This document shows positions 1 through 10,643 of a DNA stretch of 64,000 nucleotides, one piece after another. Both the position numbers and the translations under genes were made by a program. The DNA comes from Cryptomeria japonica (taxonomy: Eukaryota > Streptophyta > Pinopsida > Cupressales > Cupressaceae), in the NCBI RefSeq assembly GCF_030272615.1, contig NC_081414.1, forward strand, positions 664,154,938 to 664,218,937, given 5' to 3'. A model generated the notes under the pieces. That model had not been told where the DNA came from and did not search any database. It was given only the letters and a program-made list of their open reading frames with translations. The stretch's first letter is position 1. Each line of letters starts with the position of its first letter.

Positions 1-2
1 AG

Positions 3-695
3 AAGGGTCACATTCATCCTAGTGTCTCCCCTTGGGGCGTACTAGTCATCTTCATGAAGAAGAAGGACGGGTCCCTTCAGTTATGCATGGATTACAGGTA
101 ACTAAACAAAGTAACCATCAAGAAAAGTTATCCCTTGCCTGAGATCGATGATTTGTTTGATCAGCCTCAGGGTGCTAAAGTGTTTTCCAAAATAGATCTG
201 AAGGGGTATCATCAATTGAGGATTGTGGAGAGTGATATCCACAAGACCGCATTTCGTACTAGATATGGCCACTATGAGTTCACTGTGGTCACATTCGGTC
301 TTACGAATGCTCCAGCTGTATTCATGAGTCTCATGAATGGGGTATTCCGCACTTTCCTCAACCGATTTGTGATTGTGTTCCTCGATGACATTGATATATT
401 CTCGAAATGAGGAGGAGCATGAGGAGAATTTGAGGCAGTTTTGCAGTGTTTGAGGGACAATCAGTTGTATGGCAGTTTCTCGAAGTGTGCTTTCTTTAGA
501 TCAAAGGTCAAGTACCTTGGGCATGTTATATCCGGTGATGGGATCTCAGTTGACCCATCAAAGATCAGAGCTATTATGGATTGGCCAATGCCAACCAGTG
601 TGACAGAGGTGAGGAGCTTCATGGGTTTAGCAGGGTACTACAGATGCTTCGTTGAGGGATTTTCTAGAGTTGCACATCCCATTACATCCCTCTAG
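3..695 (+). pseudogene. Reverse transcriptase domain of the gypsy element, broken
   Basis: RT copies element RNA into cDNA inside virus-like particles. Visible motifs in order are HPSVSPWG near the start, [11 protein letters not shown] (about 189-221), [11 protein letters not shown] (about 294-326) and FLDDIDIF with the catalytic Asp pair at 384-389, followed by the [10 protein letters not shown] and GLAGYYRCF segments. A CAA-to-TAA type stop lies at 99-101. At 402-410 the frame runs into TGA: one base appears lost there, and the original frame resumes by about 441 (LQCLRD), so a short stretch is read in a second frame. A TAG lies at 693-695. The RT start is beyond the window edge. Catalytic residues survive but the chain is not translatable. 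Confidence 0.9.
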
Positions 696-1365
696 CAAAA
701 GGGAAAGAAATTTAAGTGGACAAAGAGGTGTGAGAGGGCTTTTCAGGATCTGAAAAGGGCACTCACTAGTGCACCTATCCTCATTATGTCAAACCCCATG
801 GCTGATTTCATGGTATGCACAAATGCTTCCTTGGATGGTTTAGGAGAATTCCTTATGTAGGAGGGTCGAGTTATAGCTTATGAGTCTAGGAAGCTTAAGA
901 CTCATGAGCTTAACTACCCTACACATGACCTAGAGCTTGCAGCAGTAGTACATGCACTTGTGAGATGGAGACACTTCCTTTTGGGTCATCATTTCAAGCT
1001 TCATTCAGACCATCATAGTTTGCAGTACATCTTCACCCAGCCTAATCTTAATGCCCATCAGAGGAGATGGATGGAGTTTCTATGCGAATATGATTTTGAT
1101 ATCCACTACATCAAGGGGAAAGAGAACATTGTTGCAGATGCCTTGAGTAGGATACATCATGAGGTATACTCCACATCTATGAGCACGGATTTGAGAGATC
1201 ATATATTGCAGTGGTTATCAGAGGATGGATGGTATCTAGAGGTTTGTCAGATGATTCGATCTCAAGAGACCTTGGAGGGGAAGTATGTGGATTATTCCTT
1301 AGAGTCCGATGGACTATTATGCCATAGAGGCCGCATCTATGTACCTTCTCCTGGGGGATCATGAG
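696..1365 (+). pseudogene. RNase H domain and linker of the gypsy element, broken
   Basis: RNase H degrades the RNA strand of the RNA:cDNA hybrid. The frame continues directly from RT. The first catalytic position reads CTNAS (Asn codon 822-824), where the family has CTDAS, a G-to-A change expected to inactivate it. The downstream acidic motifs are present: [18 protein letters not shown] and the ADALSR signature near 1135-1152. A TAG at 858-860 interrupts the domain and a TGA at 1362-1364 separates it from integrase. The open stretch 960-1364 is 134 codons but is only a fragment of the polyprotein, not a gene of its own. Confidence 0.87.
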
Positions 1366-2310
1366 AGTTCATTGTCATGGAGGCCCACAGAGCTCCTTAT
1401 GCAGCACATCCCGAGGTTAAGAAGATGCATGCAGACTTGAGGTAGTTATATCATTGGCCAGGTATGCAGCAGCTTATTGCTGAGTTAGTAGCCCAATGCC
1501 TTCAGTGCCAAAGAGTCAAGGCAGAGCACCGCCATCCTAGTGGGTTGCTCCAGTTTCATGCTATACCAAAGTGGAAGTGGGATACTATATCCATGGATTT
1601 CATCATTGGTCTTCCCATGTCATCTCGTCACCATGATGCTATCTTGGTGATAGTTGACAAGTTGACCAAAGTGGCCCACTTCTCACTAGTTCGGACTACC
1701 TTCACAGCACCAGTAATGGAACTGGTGTTCTTGCGAGACATTGTCAGGCTTCATGGCGTTCCACACAAGATTATTTCTGACAGGGATTCAATCTTCACTT
1801 CTTCCTTTTGGAAGGCATTACAGGCAGCAATGGGCACCAAGCTCAACTTCAGTATAGCCTATCATTCAGAAACAGATGGACAGACAGAGCAGGTTAACTA
1901 GGTGTTAGAGGATATGCTTCACATGTACATCATGGATCATCAAACAAGATGGGAGGAGTACCTTCCTTTAGTAGAGTTTTCCTATAATAATGGGCACACC
2001 ACTTCTTTGGGGATGCCACCATATCAGGCTTTGTATGGCAGACCTTGCAAGACACCTTTGAGTTGGGATCGTATTGAGGATAGAATGGCCATAGGCCCTG
2101 AGATGGTTCGTGATATGGAGTAGCAGGTCATTTTGATTAGATAGTGCCTTAGAGAGGCACAAGATAGGAAGAAGAAGTATGCAGATGCAAAGAGGATAGA
2201 CCGGAGTTACGTGGTTAGGGACAGAGTTTTCCTGAGAGTGCAGCCGCATAAAAGTCCAATTCATTATTGAAAGGTTTCTAAGCTCGCACCTCACTTTGTC
2301 AAACCATTTG
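1366..2310 (+). pseudogene. Integrase of the gypsy element, broken
   Basis: Integrase inserts the cDNA into chromosomes. An N-terminal HHCC zinc-binding region is visible (His residues about 1384-1430, CLQC near 1498-1509). The catalytic core keeps its three acids: Asp at 1596-1598 (SMDFI), Asp at 1779-1781 (ISDRDS) and Glu at 1887-1889 (DGQTEQVN). There are 35 residues between the last two, the classic DD35E spacing. The GPY-like C-terminal part (PHFVKPFEILERIGPISY) ends near 2345. Stops lie at about 1443, 1899-1901, 2121-2123 and 2142. An adjacent stop after YNR-type motifs also breaks the chain, so the enzyme cannot be made although its active site is intact. Confidence 0.9.
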
Positions 2311-2654
2311 AGATCCTAGAGAGGATAGGACCAATTTCTTATTGCCTAGCTTTGCCACCTAGCCTGTCACGATCCACGATGTGTTTCATGTTTCAGTTTT
2401 GAGGAAGTATATCTATGATGAGTCTCATATTTTAGATTGGGATGCCTTGTAGGTGGAGTCGAAAAGGTAGCTAGCTTTGGAGCCCATTCGCATTTTGGTT
2501 CACCAGATGTTGGCTATTTGAGGTTGAGATCTAGACCATGTTAGCATCCAGTGGGATTGCTATGATGAGGTTACAGCTTCATGGGAGGATGCAGCACGTA
2601 TGAGATCATAGTACCCTCATCTTTTTTCTGAACTCCAGGAGGAAGTTCATGCCT
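2311..2654 (+). pseudogene. Chromodomain-like C-terminal tail of the gypsy polyprotein, decayed
   Basis: Downstream of the GPY-like module, several reading frames together give a region resembling the end of Tekay-type chromoviruses: an HDVFHVS-like segment near 2375, LEPIRILVHQ near 2478-2510, an IQWD-YDEVTASWEDAA segment near 2548-2598 and a YPHLFSELQEE ending at about 2613-2645. In chromoviruses this chromodomain-like tail steers integration toward heterochromatin. Here at least two frame changes and several stops are present. The assignment rests on pattern recognition of the tryptophan/acidic spacing and is moderately certain. Confidence 0.6.
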
Positions 2655-2666
2655 AGAGGGGGAGGG
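2655..2666 (+). promoter_or_regulatory. Polypurine tract (plus-strand primer) of the gypsy element
   Basis: The purine run AGAGGGGGAGGG sits immediately after the coding remnant and directly before TGTGAGGCCC, the expected LTR start. Such a tract resists RNase H and primes second-strand DNA synthesis. Confidence 0.75.
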
Positions 2667-4740
2667 TGTGAGGCCCTACCTCGACCCATCCTAGAAATTT
2701 AGTGATTTTCATGTTGGAACTATTATGGATCCTTTATTTTTATGCTTTATGGATATAGAACTTTATATGATCCCAAGAATTGGATAACATTGATATATTG
2801 ATGCTTCATTTCTATGCATTGTGGATATAGAATTTTATATGATTCTAGAATAGGATAACATTGAGATGGTGTAGATCATTATTTGATTTGCAGAACTTTA
2901 TTATGATGCTAGAAATATGATGCATATCTTATGAATGGATTAAGTTAATGAGGATTATGATAATTGCTTATGTGAATTTGCTTTGATATATGGTAAATTG
3001 ATTTGTATGATGTCAATTGTATGTAAACTAATTGATTTGTAGTCTTATTTGTGTGTTTAATGTTATATGAGGCTATTGGAAAGTACTAATGTGTAATTGA
3101 GATGCACATGAAACTTATCCATGTGACCATGGAAACATTATGCAAAATCAAGCCTAGGCCTATTTATGTTTGTAAAACTAGGGGTTGTCTATTTGGAGAG
3201 ACAACACCCCGTATGTATCATATTTTATTCATAAATGTAAATGTTTGCATGTGTGTAAATTGTATTTATTAAATTGTTTAAATCATTCAAGAGACAATTG
3301 CCATGTGTGTATTTGTGATGTGGAATTATTTTTGTAGTGTCACTTGACACATATGTTGTATGTTGTGTTGGCAATTATCATATCACCTTTTTGAGAGATT
3401 TACTTTTTGTTTAATTAATATATTTCCAAATTATCCTTGAAGGTTCCAAGAAATCTAGGATAGTGAACTATAAGGAGGGTCAACTCAGAGTTGACCCGTA
3501 GGTTAACTTAAGGTGGACTTTCAAAGGGTTAAATCAACTCCTAGAGTCAGTTTTGGAGCATTTTTCTTGGGCCTCATGGGGTACCTATGGGTGAAGGCCA
3601 AATTTGGCCATATGTCCTTCCCATAGGACTTGTTTAACCACACAAAAAAGTGGGTTTTCCTAGATGACCGAATTTCATCTTTAGGAGTGCCATCCTTGGG
3701 TGGATAACCTTCTTGGTATGTGTCATTCCTCTTCCCCATTACATTCCTCTTCTTGAGGTGCCTTGGTTAGGGAGTATGTAAGACCTAGGGAAGACCAACC
3801 AATGGGAGGCTCTCACTCTATCCAAGAGGTTGGAAAGAGTGGGAGAAGCCTTCTTAGGCAAGAGATTGAGACTTAGTGAGGTAATCACCCACTCTCCATC
3901 TTTGGAGATCTTGCAATTTTGAAAAACCACTAGTATTGGAATAGAAATTTTGGCTAAGTGTTGCACAAAAGATTTGTGGAATTGGGTTGCTCTTCTCTAA
4001 GCTATCCCTAGAATACCCTTGGCAAATTCAAGGTTGGTGTTTTTTCTTACTTGTATGTTTGAAAATTTGTTTGTAGGATTGCTTGAATGTAAATGTTGTT
4101 TTCTTTGTATTTCCTTTGTGAAAGTATTATGTGATCTTTCTCTTATTTCTTTTTTTTTGCATTTTCTTGTGTTTTGAAGGCCTTCTTACCCTTGGGAGGA
4201 TAGAATGGTCTTGGGGGTGGAAGGAGTTTGACAGCCTTAAAGTGAGAGGCTCTCATGATGAGAGTGATCTTAAGGGTTTGTTTAAGTGACCCTTGCTGCA
4301 TAGTTTTGTTTATGCATTCGGGGGTCATAAGGGGAGGAAATTTGGCATGTATGCCTTGGGGGTCATAAGGATATTGGGTTAAGATGATTTTTATTGTGTT
4401 CTTGGTTGCCATGAGTTGGTTGTCATCTACTATCTTGCAGTTCTCCTCAAAGGTATTGTGTCCACTTCCACCCTTGCAAACATCATATTATGTGATGAAG
4501 TTTCAGCCTTGGGATGGAAATGTGTTTGTTGAGCTTTTCCCATGCTTGTTTGTGTTTGCTTGAGTGTAACCCATCTAGGACTTGGATCTCCAAGCTCAAG
4601 GGTGGCTTCTAGTAAGCCTAGGCTGGGAGGTGAGCATCCCATGGTCACAGCCTTAAGATTTCTATGCAGGTTGCTTGGAAAAGAAGAAAAAGGAAAGCTA
4701 GGAGTTGGTGATTTTACTTTAGTTGCAGAAAAAGAATAGG
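2667..4740 (+). repeat. Putative 3' LTR of the gypsy element and adjoining non-coding DNA; right end undetermined
   Basis: The LTR should begin with TGTGAGGCCC at 2667, just after the PPT. I cannot fix its 3' end because the matching 5' LTR is outside the window. The region has no convincing coding sequence. It contains an imperfect tandem duplication at 2741-2872. Short open frames at 3521-3739, 3739-3966, 4143-4412 and 4542-4739 show no recognisable domain and I treat them as chance. Confidence 0.45.
2741..2872 (+). repeat. Imperfect tandem duplication, period about 72 bp
   Basis: The segment at about 2741-2794 (TATGCTTTATGGATATAGAA and onward through GGATAACATTGA) recurs at about 2813-2867 (TATGCATTGTGGATATAGAA through GGATAACATTGA). 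It lies inside the putative LTR. Confidence 0.7.
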
Positions 4741-5605
4741 AAATGTAATATTATATTTTAGTTGCAAAAATGTGTTTATTTATTTAAGTCCTCATTTATT
4801 AGGAATGAGAGACTAGTTGGGTATTTCACCCATTTTTAGAGGATGACAATTGTATTCAAAATATTCTTATGAGAAAAGTGTTTTTGAATGAAATTGTGTA
4901 ATGTTAATGTTGTTGTCTTTTATCTAAAATCTATCTATTATATGAAATCTATCATTTATTTGAAAACTATCTTTAATTTAAATCTGTCTTTTAACTAAAT
5001 TTTGTCATCTTTTTATCTTTGTAATTTATATAAAGAAAAAAAAAGAAATGCAGAAAGAGAAATGAGAATGTTTTAAGTGTTTTTGTATAATATTTAAATG
5101 TTGTTGTTATTGTATTTATTACTGTCATTTTTCTACTTCAAAAAAAATGCAGAAAGCTAAAGTAGACTAATGTAAATTTACTTTTCCGTATAGTTAACTA
5201 TTAGAAGTTAAAAAGAAAAGAAATGTTGTAGATAAACCTGTTAGTTTAAAAAGTCTATTGTTATGTGTTTTTTTTTTTTTTAAAGAAAATGTATGCATAT
5301 ACAGACTTTGAAAACCAGAAATCTACAAATAGATTTACGACTATTTTAAAAGAGGAAATGAAGTGGTTGATATGTTTATCAAACTGTTGAGACTGGCACA
5401 CATAATATAGTTAGAGCTGCATAATAAAATAAAAAAAGTGTATTTAATCTAACTAAATGAATATTGTATACATGTTTAACTAGATCACTTTTTGCATTAA
5501 AAAAAAAGAGATAAATGTGTATCTATTTTATGTTGTCATTAATTTTCTATTTCCTGCATGTTTCTTTTTTTTAAAAAGAGATTCTAACCCTAGAGAATGA
5601 AAGAT
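4741..5605. other. AT-rich non-coding stretch
   Basis: Poly-A and poly-T runs and low-complexity sequence. No ORF of note, no repeat family I recognise, no RNA gene signature. Confidence 0.6.
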
Positions 5606-5692
5606 ATATATATACACACACACACACACATACATATATGTATATAGATATATGTATATATGTATATATGTATATATATATATATATATTTA
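5606..5692. repeat. Compound TA/CA/TATG microsatellite
   Basis: Runs of TA, then CA (5614-5630), then TATATG-type units and a further TA run up to about 5690. Confidence 0.9.
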
Positions 5693-5795
5693 CATATTAT
5701 AAAAAAAATATAACAAAAAAATAAATAAATAAAAGAGACTTGTTTGGGAGGGCCGAAACCCTTACCCCTCCCCGGAAGGCGCCGCAGGCCGTGTT

Positions 5796-5992
5796 CACCA
5801 CTGTGGGCATTCGCAGTGGGCGACGTCAGCGCCACCACTGTGGGTACCCACAGTGTGCGGAGCCGCATCTGCCAGTATGGGCAACCATAGTGGGCGGCGT
5901 CGATGCCACCATTGTGGGTGACCACAGTGGGCGACGTCGGGGCCACCACTACTAGTAACCACAGTGAGCAACACGGGGCCGCCACAGTGGAT
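5796..5992. repeat. GC-rich minisatellite, period 36-37 bp, palindromic units
   Basis: Units begin with CACCACTG-like sequence at about 5796, 5833, 5869, 5907, 5944 and 5980 (the last partial). Most units contain a dyad. In the second it is a perfect 20-base palindrome, CACTGTGGGTACCCACAGTG, at 5836-5855; in the others it is imperfect. Units also share a GGGCGACGTCG-like tail. The block is strikingly GC-rich between AT-rich microsatellites. Open frames cross it on both strands, but the translations look like by-products of the repeat. Confidence 0.85.
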
Positions 5993-6095
5993 CCTCGTGG
6001 TCGCCTTCGCCCTCGCCTTGGCCCTTTAACCTCTGCTGCCCTGCCTCCATTCGGTCGCCGCCTCCATGGCCGCCATACCCTACAACACTCACATA

Positions 6096-6097
<2 letters not shown>

Positions 6098-6152
<55 letters not shown>
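6098..6152. repeat. CA microsatellite
   Basis: About 27 uninterrupted CA units. Long cysteine-valine or threonine-histidine open frames over it are artefacts. Confidence 0.97.
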
Positions 6153-6158
<6 letters not shown>

Positions 6159-6159
6159 A

Positions 6160-6330
6160 TAAACCCTAACCCAATTTTGGGATAGGGTAAAAGCAAAGAG
6201 AAAAGGAAAAGAATTTTAGTTGATAAAATTGCAACCCTAACCCAATTTCGGGTTAGGGTTAGCATTTAAATAATAAAAATATATTAGAAATGCAACCCTA
6301 GCTCATATTCGGGTTAGGGTTAGCATATAA
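6160..6330. repeat. Three telomere-like hairpin repeats (CCCTAA / TTAGGG)
   Basis: Three spaced copies each pair an AACCCTAACCC-like arm with a GGGTTAGGGTT-like arm across a 6-base AATTTY-type loop, at about 6162-6189, 6233-6260 and 6294-6321. The middle copy has perfect 11-bp arms (6233-6243 and 6250-6260); the outer two are diverged. The motif matches the plant telomere heptamer CCCTAAA only in part, so this is an interstitial, inverted telomere-like repeat. Confidence 0.8.
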
Positions 6331-6489
6331 GAATAAAGGGAGATTAGAATTATAGTTTTTATTTGTAACTTTTAAATTTAGGGTTTATTTGTAAGTTGTA
6401 ATATAATATTTAGTGGGTATAGTTGGTTTATGTTATTAAAAAAAGAAACATATGTATATATAGGTATAAATTTTAGATTTGTTTTTCCA

Positions 6490-6493
<4 letters not shown>

Positions 6494-6573
<80 letters not shown>
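6494..6573. repeat. TA microsatellite
   Basis: About 40 TA units without interruption, able to fold on itself. YIYIYI open frames over it are meaningless. Confidence 0.97.
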
Positions 6574-6576
<3 letters not shown>

Positions 6577-6598
6577 TATGCTATATTTATACATATGG

Positions 6599-6603
<5 letters not shown>

Positions 6604-6629
<26 letters not shown>
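6604..6629. repeat. TG microsatellite
   Basis: Thirteen TG units 30 bases after the TA tract. Confidence 0.95.
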
Positions 6630-6639
6630 GGGTTAAGTT

Positions 6640-7963
6640 GAAACAGATTTTATTTTATTTTATTAATAAATATTAATGAAAGCTTAAGTAATATTTAGAC
6701 CCCTTTCACTTTTAGCTAAAATTAAATTGGGGGTTTAATTTTATATAGTTCTGATATCACAAATATTGATGTAATTTTATCAAGGTTTATTAATAAGGAT
6801 ATTCCATAGATAATTTTTTTATTTAATTAAATGTGGACGTCAAGTTAAATTTAATTTGGGGGAGATTTGTAAATGAAGATTATTAATCATTTTATACGAA
6901 TTTTTAGCCTATGAGGCCAATATTGGCCAAATTATTTAATAGTCAGAATTTGAAGGTTTAGGGGAAATTAAAATTGACTATAGTGTAAATTATATTTATT
7001 TGGCAAATAACATTATTGAATTTGTAACCTTATTGGTTAAATTTAAATAATGAATTTGAATGCACCCAATTAATTAATTTTAAATTTAAGATAACATTAT
7101 CATTATTTTGGCCTGGAATGTTTTAAATGCAATCGACATATTTAAATATCTCTCAACTATGATTAGCAGCAAATTAATTAGGTTGATTAAATTAATTAGA
7201 TTGAGATGATCCTCTTAGGAAATAAATTAGTCTTCATTAACTATTGTTGCCCTATTGATTGAGTTAATTATTTCAACCCTAGTAAACAATACTATCTATA
7301 TCTTAGTTAAGACAAACCTTAATTGAATTCTTTATAAATGTAGATTATTCTATGAGTTTATGATGTTCAAAAAAAAATTTGTTGTTCCGTTTTTGCCCAA
7401 AAGTTTGGGCATGACATTATCATTGTAATATGATGAATAATTCTCCATTTCTAGCCAGGAATTCATAGCCTTGATGGAGTTATTTGTATGTTCCCATAGT
7501 CAAGCTTCTTGATATTGTATTTCATTGCATTTTTTTTTCTTGATATTTCTTTTCGTGCTCATGTTTTTGATCTTTTGATATTGCGTTTTGCTCTTGTTAT
7601 TTTTTCATGCATTGGCTTGTAAGTGATGAAACTTACATGGGTCTGGTAATTACAGTGGCACTAAAGCAATATTTTTAGATTTTTCACTAGACATTTCTTC
7701 AACTAAGAGATCGCAATGATTTAGACCAATTGATTAAAGTGTATGAGACATAGTAATCAAAAGATGTCAGTACCAAGATATAATAAGTGGTTCTTTTCTG
7801 GATTAAGTGTGTATCCCAACCAAAAGATAATGTTAAAAAGGAACAACCTCAAATTCAGAAGTGTATCATGAATAGATATCTAGGAAATGGACTAAACATG
7901 AGATTCGAGCATGGGCAAGTATGTGACAAAATGACACAAATGCCTATTTCATAGATGACGGAT
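6640..7963. other. AT-rich non-coding stretch
   Basis: No open frame above 60 codons and no recognisable repeat boundary. It contains ATTAATTAATT-type low-complexity segments around 7060-7230. I see nothing I can annotate. Confidence 0.6.
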
Positions 7964-8947
7964 TTATGCAAAGGATTGAATCAAAGGGATGGAATAATGG
8001 AAAAGAGGTGTCAGATAATAAATAGGATCTTTGAAGATCGAGATGAACATGGACATGCAATTTGAGAGGTGATGAAGTGATGGAGGAAAATTGAATTTTG
8101 GGACATAAGGACCCAAAATAGATAGAGGAAATGATGAAAGAACATATTTGGAATGTGGGAGATGTTTAGATAGATGGTTGAAAGAAGCTTTTGGAACAAC
8201 AAGTCTAGATGCCAATTTTGATTTTTCTTCTTTCTTAAAGGATTTTTGTAGACTTTTGGATATTGCTTTTTGCTTTTGGGTTAGATTTTTCTTTGATTTT
8301 ACATATTTTTTATATTGAACATGTAGATCTTTGGATGCATATGGATTATTAGACTTGTTGATTTTATGCTTGGCATCTGAATCACTTTTAGAGGGAATGG
8401 GATCCCTGGATGAAAAGGAATGATGTGGAGATCTTTTAGACAAGTTGATGTAGGTAGATGATTGGAAGGTTCTCAAAGATGTGTGCCTTTTCTCATATTG
8501 ATTAATGATAGGATAGTTAGGGGTCATATGAAAAATGGATGAAGGGACATAAGGTCCTAATATGGATGGAAAGAAGGAAGACTCATATTTTGGAATAAAA
8601 GGACCCAAAATGAATTTGGAGGATGAAGGGATACCTTGATCTTGACTTGGAATAGGATCATTTGAGTTTGTGCTTTTCTCTTGATTTTGAATTATATCAT
8701 TGAAGGCAATGGAAGGGATATCATGATCTTGCTTAGGAGGTGGATGTTGAATAGTACTTGAAAGGACACTTTGTTCTTGAGATGAAAGGGGATCATCGCA
8801 AATGGAATACCAAAAGCTTAGGGGATCATCATAAGGTTCTTGACAGGTGGGATCTTTATCAAAGATAGGATTTTTTTCATCTTCCATTTGTTTTTGTTTT
8901 TGTTGTTTTCTCAACTCTTTGTGTCTCGCTCTAGTCAAAACTAGCAT
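7964..8947 (-). CDS. Hypothetical protein, 327 residues, repeat-bearing, possibly retroelement-encoded
   Basis: I do not recognise this protein. The frame is open for 327 codons from an ATG at 8945-8947, unusual in such decayed AT-rich DNA. The N-terminus (MLVLTRARHKELRKQQKQKQ) is strongly basic and resembles the TR-R starts of some plant gypsy Gag leaders. The middle is acidic and rich in Pro, Ser, Asp and Gln, with repeated DPIPSQ/DHDIPS-type phrases. ILGPFIPKY, ILGPYVPSS and ILGPYVPKF recur three times. A Lys-rich block (about residues 200-245) follows. I see no zinc knuckle, protease or RT motif. No RNA or translation evidence is available here, and no LTR, PBS or PPT could be tied to it. 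It may be a leader ORF of a non-autonomous element, or chance. Confidence 0.4.
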   Translation of the reverse strand: MLVLTRARHKELRKQQKQKQMEDEKNPIFDKDPTCQEPYDDPLSFWYSICDDPLSSQEQSVLSSTIQHPPPKQDHDIPSIAFNDIIQNQEKSTNSNDPIPSQDQGIPSSSKFILGPFIPKYESSFFPSILGPYVPSSIFHMTPNYPIINQYEKRHTSLRTFQSSTYINLSKRSPHHSFSSRDPIPSKSDSDAKHKINKSNNPYASKDLHVQYKKYVKSKKNLTQKQKAISKSLQKSFKKEEKSKLASRLVVPKASFNHLSKHLPHSKYVLSSFPLSILGPYVPKFNFPPSLHHLSNCMSMFISIFKDPIYYLTPLFHYSIPLIQSFA

Positions 8948-10643
8948 GCAATAAATCTAGAGCTTTTGATCTTTGGAAAATGACTCAATAAGTAATCAAA
9001 GGTGTAGGTAGATATGATAAATTGATTCTCCCACCCCTATTGATACTTTGTTCCAATGTGGTTCATTGTTGCATAGCCCGTGTATGAGGAGATTCTTCGT
9101 AAAACTCAGTTTTGTGACCATTTAGATAGTTGTGATAATGATGTAAGAATGTTCTATATTTCAACAAGATTCTGTGATTGATATACAAAAATCTTATCCT
9201 CTTCAAAGTAGCCTTATAACTAGGTTTTCTTTTCTTAAGGCGATGTTTAAAAGTCATATAAGCATATGATGGTTTACAAGTTTGTTTGACTCCAATGTGA
9301 GTGCAATTCTAATTTTGATATAACCTAGGTTAAAAATAGGAATGATATATCAAAAATAATGAACAAAGGTTTATATGATCAAGTTCCATGATAAAGGATT
9401 TCATATATCTTGATGAGAAACTGATAATGATGTTGATTTTTGCAGTTGAGATGGTTGAATCACTAACTTGTTGAATGTTTTATGCTTATGAAAAACCTTT
9501 GTAAATAGCATGTTTGATTGGTAACCTAATTATCTGACTAGTTTGAAGACCTCTAATAGTTTTTTTTTCTCAATTCAGACTGATGATTTTTCAGGTTTTT
9601 GACCATTTTTTAGAATGCTTTTGTAGACACAAAAGACACAATGTTTTGGAAATCAAAGTGCACAAGCAAGCACAAATCCTATGGTAGGTTAAGATAATAA
9701 TTGTTGAATCTCACATGGGGTTTCCCCCAAGGCTACGCTATTCAAAGTGGATATTTAAGTGCTTGACCCCACTAGCTCCACCCTCAGCACTCACTTCTCC
9801 AGGGCAACTAAGCACTAGTTTCTATGAAAAATCCCCATGGAAAAATTCATATCTCTACTAAGAACCGTATGTGTGTGAGCTACTTCAGAGGTCTGACCTC
9901 CTGCGCCAACAATTAGAAAGATTTTGGCAACTTTACAAAAGATTTTTAGTAAGGGCTTCTATTCATGTGGCCATACATATGGCACTTTAAACTTTGTAAT
10001 TAAAAAAGGTTCCCATCCTATAGAGGTTACGCTCCATAGGGTTTATGGGGAAACATAGTGTCGGTATGAACTAATCAGCACATGTTGTCTATGAATTTTG
10101 CCACAAACGCGATTTATTTAGAGTGGATTGGAAGGACTCGGTATTAGCCCATTTCACTTGGGTTGTTCCCCTCTCACTGGCCCCCTCAAGGTAGCTCAGG
10201 AAGGAAAGCCTTCTAAAGATTACACATGAAGGAAATAGGTTTGGGTTTTTTATCACCGTATGAGGGTGAAAGCATAGTTGCCTACTACTTCAACAAGCAC
10301 GGAAGACAAAGGTTTATTTTAAGACTTCTAAAATCTATGTGTAACTACTTTAAAGAAGACACTCAAATGCATGTTGCATGTTGTTGATTATCCTCCTAGT
10401 TAGACTAGATGAACAAGATATGATATATTACTCTCCAAAATAAACTCCTAATTAACTATGTAAGGAAATGCATGAATTTTACTTCAAAATAACCCTACAC
10501 ACAGATATGTTAGTAGTTTTCAAATTCTTAGTTCTTGAACATTCAGACCTACAAAAATGTTTGTTAGCATATTGAAAATTTTAAAAATTTTGCCTAGGAA
10601 TTGAACAGAAGCATTAATCTAATGAAAGTGCTATCTTTTAACT
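8948..10643. other. Unassigned non-coding region
   Basis: No convincing gene. A 64-codon minus-strand frame at 9063-9257 lies just upstream of the 327-codon ORF but has no recognisable motif. A TTGATTCTCCCACCCCT segment near 9020 faintly resembles the C-rich motif at copia LTR ends elsewhere in the window. 9700-10370 is less AT-rich than its surroundings and may be LTR or leader of an unidentified element; I could not find a second copy here. Confidence 0.5.

Larger units (their letters stand above)
1..2666 (+). mobile_element. Ty3/gypsy chromovirus (Tekay-like), 3' half of pol, left-truncated by the window
   Basis: Translation gives the order RT, RNase H, integrase, chromodomain-like tail, which is the Ty3/gypsy order (integrase after RT). 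Apart from a local slip near 405-440 and the tail, everything stays in one frame from base 3. It is broken by in-frame stops near 99, 408, 693, 858, 1362, 1443, 1899 and 2121. The 5' part (gag, protease, 5' LTR) lies outside the window. The coding part ends just before a purine-rich PPT at 2655-2666 and a TG start of the 3' LTR at 2667. Tekay-like placement rests on the C-terminal chromodomain-like segment and is my inference from family knowledge. Confidence 0.9.

Noticed and set aside
4143-4739. Overlapping small frames (MATKNTIKIIL..., MLVCVCLSVTHLG...) as genes
   Set aside because: No domain, no conserved partner, on both strands of the same segment.
5590-6169. Open frames with Cys-Val, Thr-His or Pro-rich sequence, up to 187 codons
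   Set aside because: They run through CA/TG microsatellites and the 37-bp minisatellite on both strands; no domain is visible.
6160-6330. True telomere or chromosome end
   Set aside because: Only three hairpin-like units with interruptions; not a tandem CCCTAAA array.
6430-6676. Tyr-Ile-rich frames
   Set aside because: Direct translation of a TA microsatellite.
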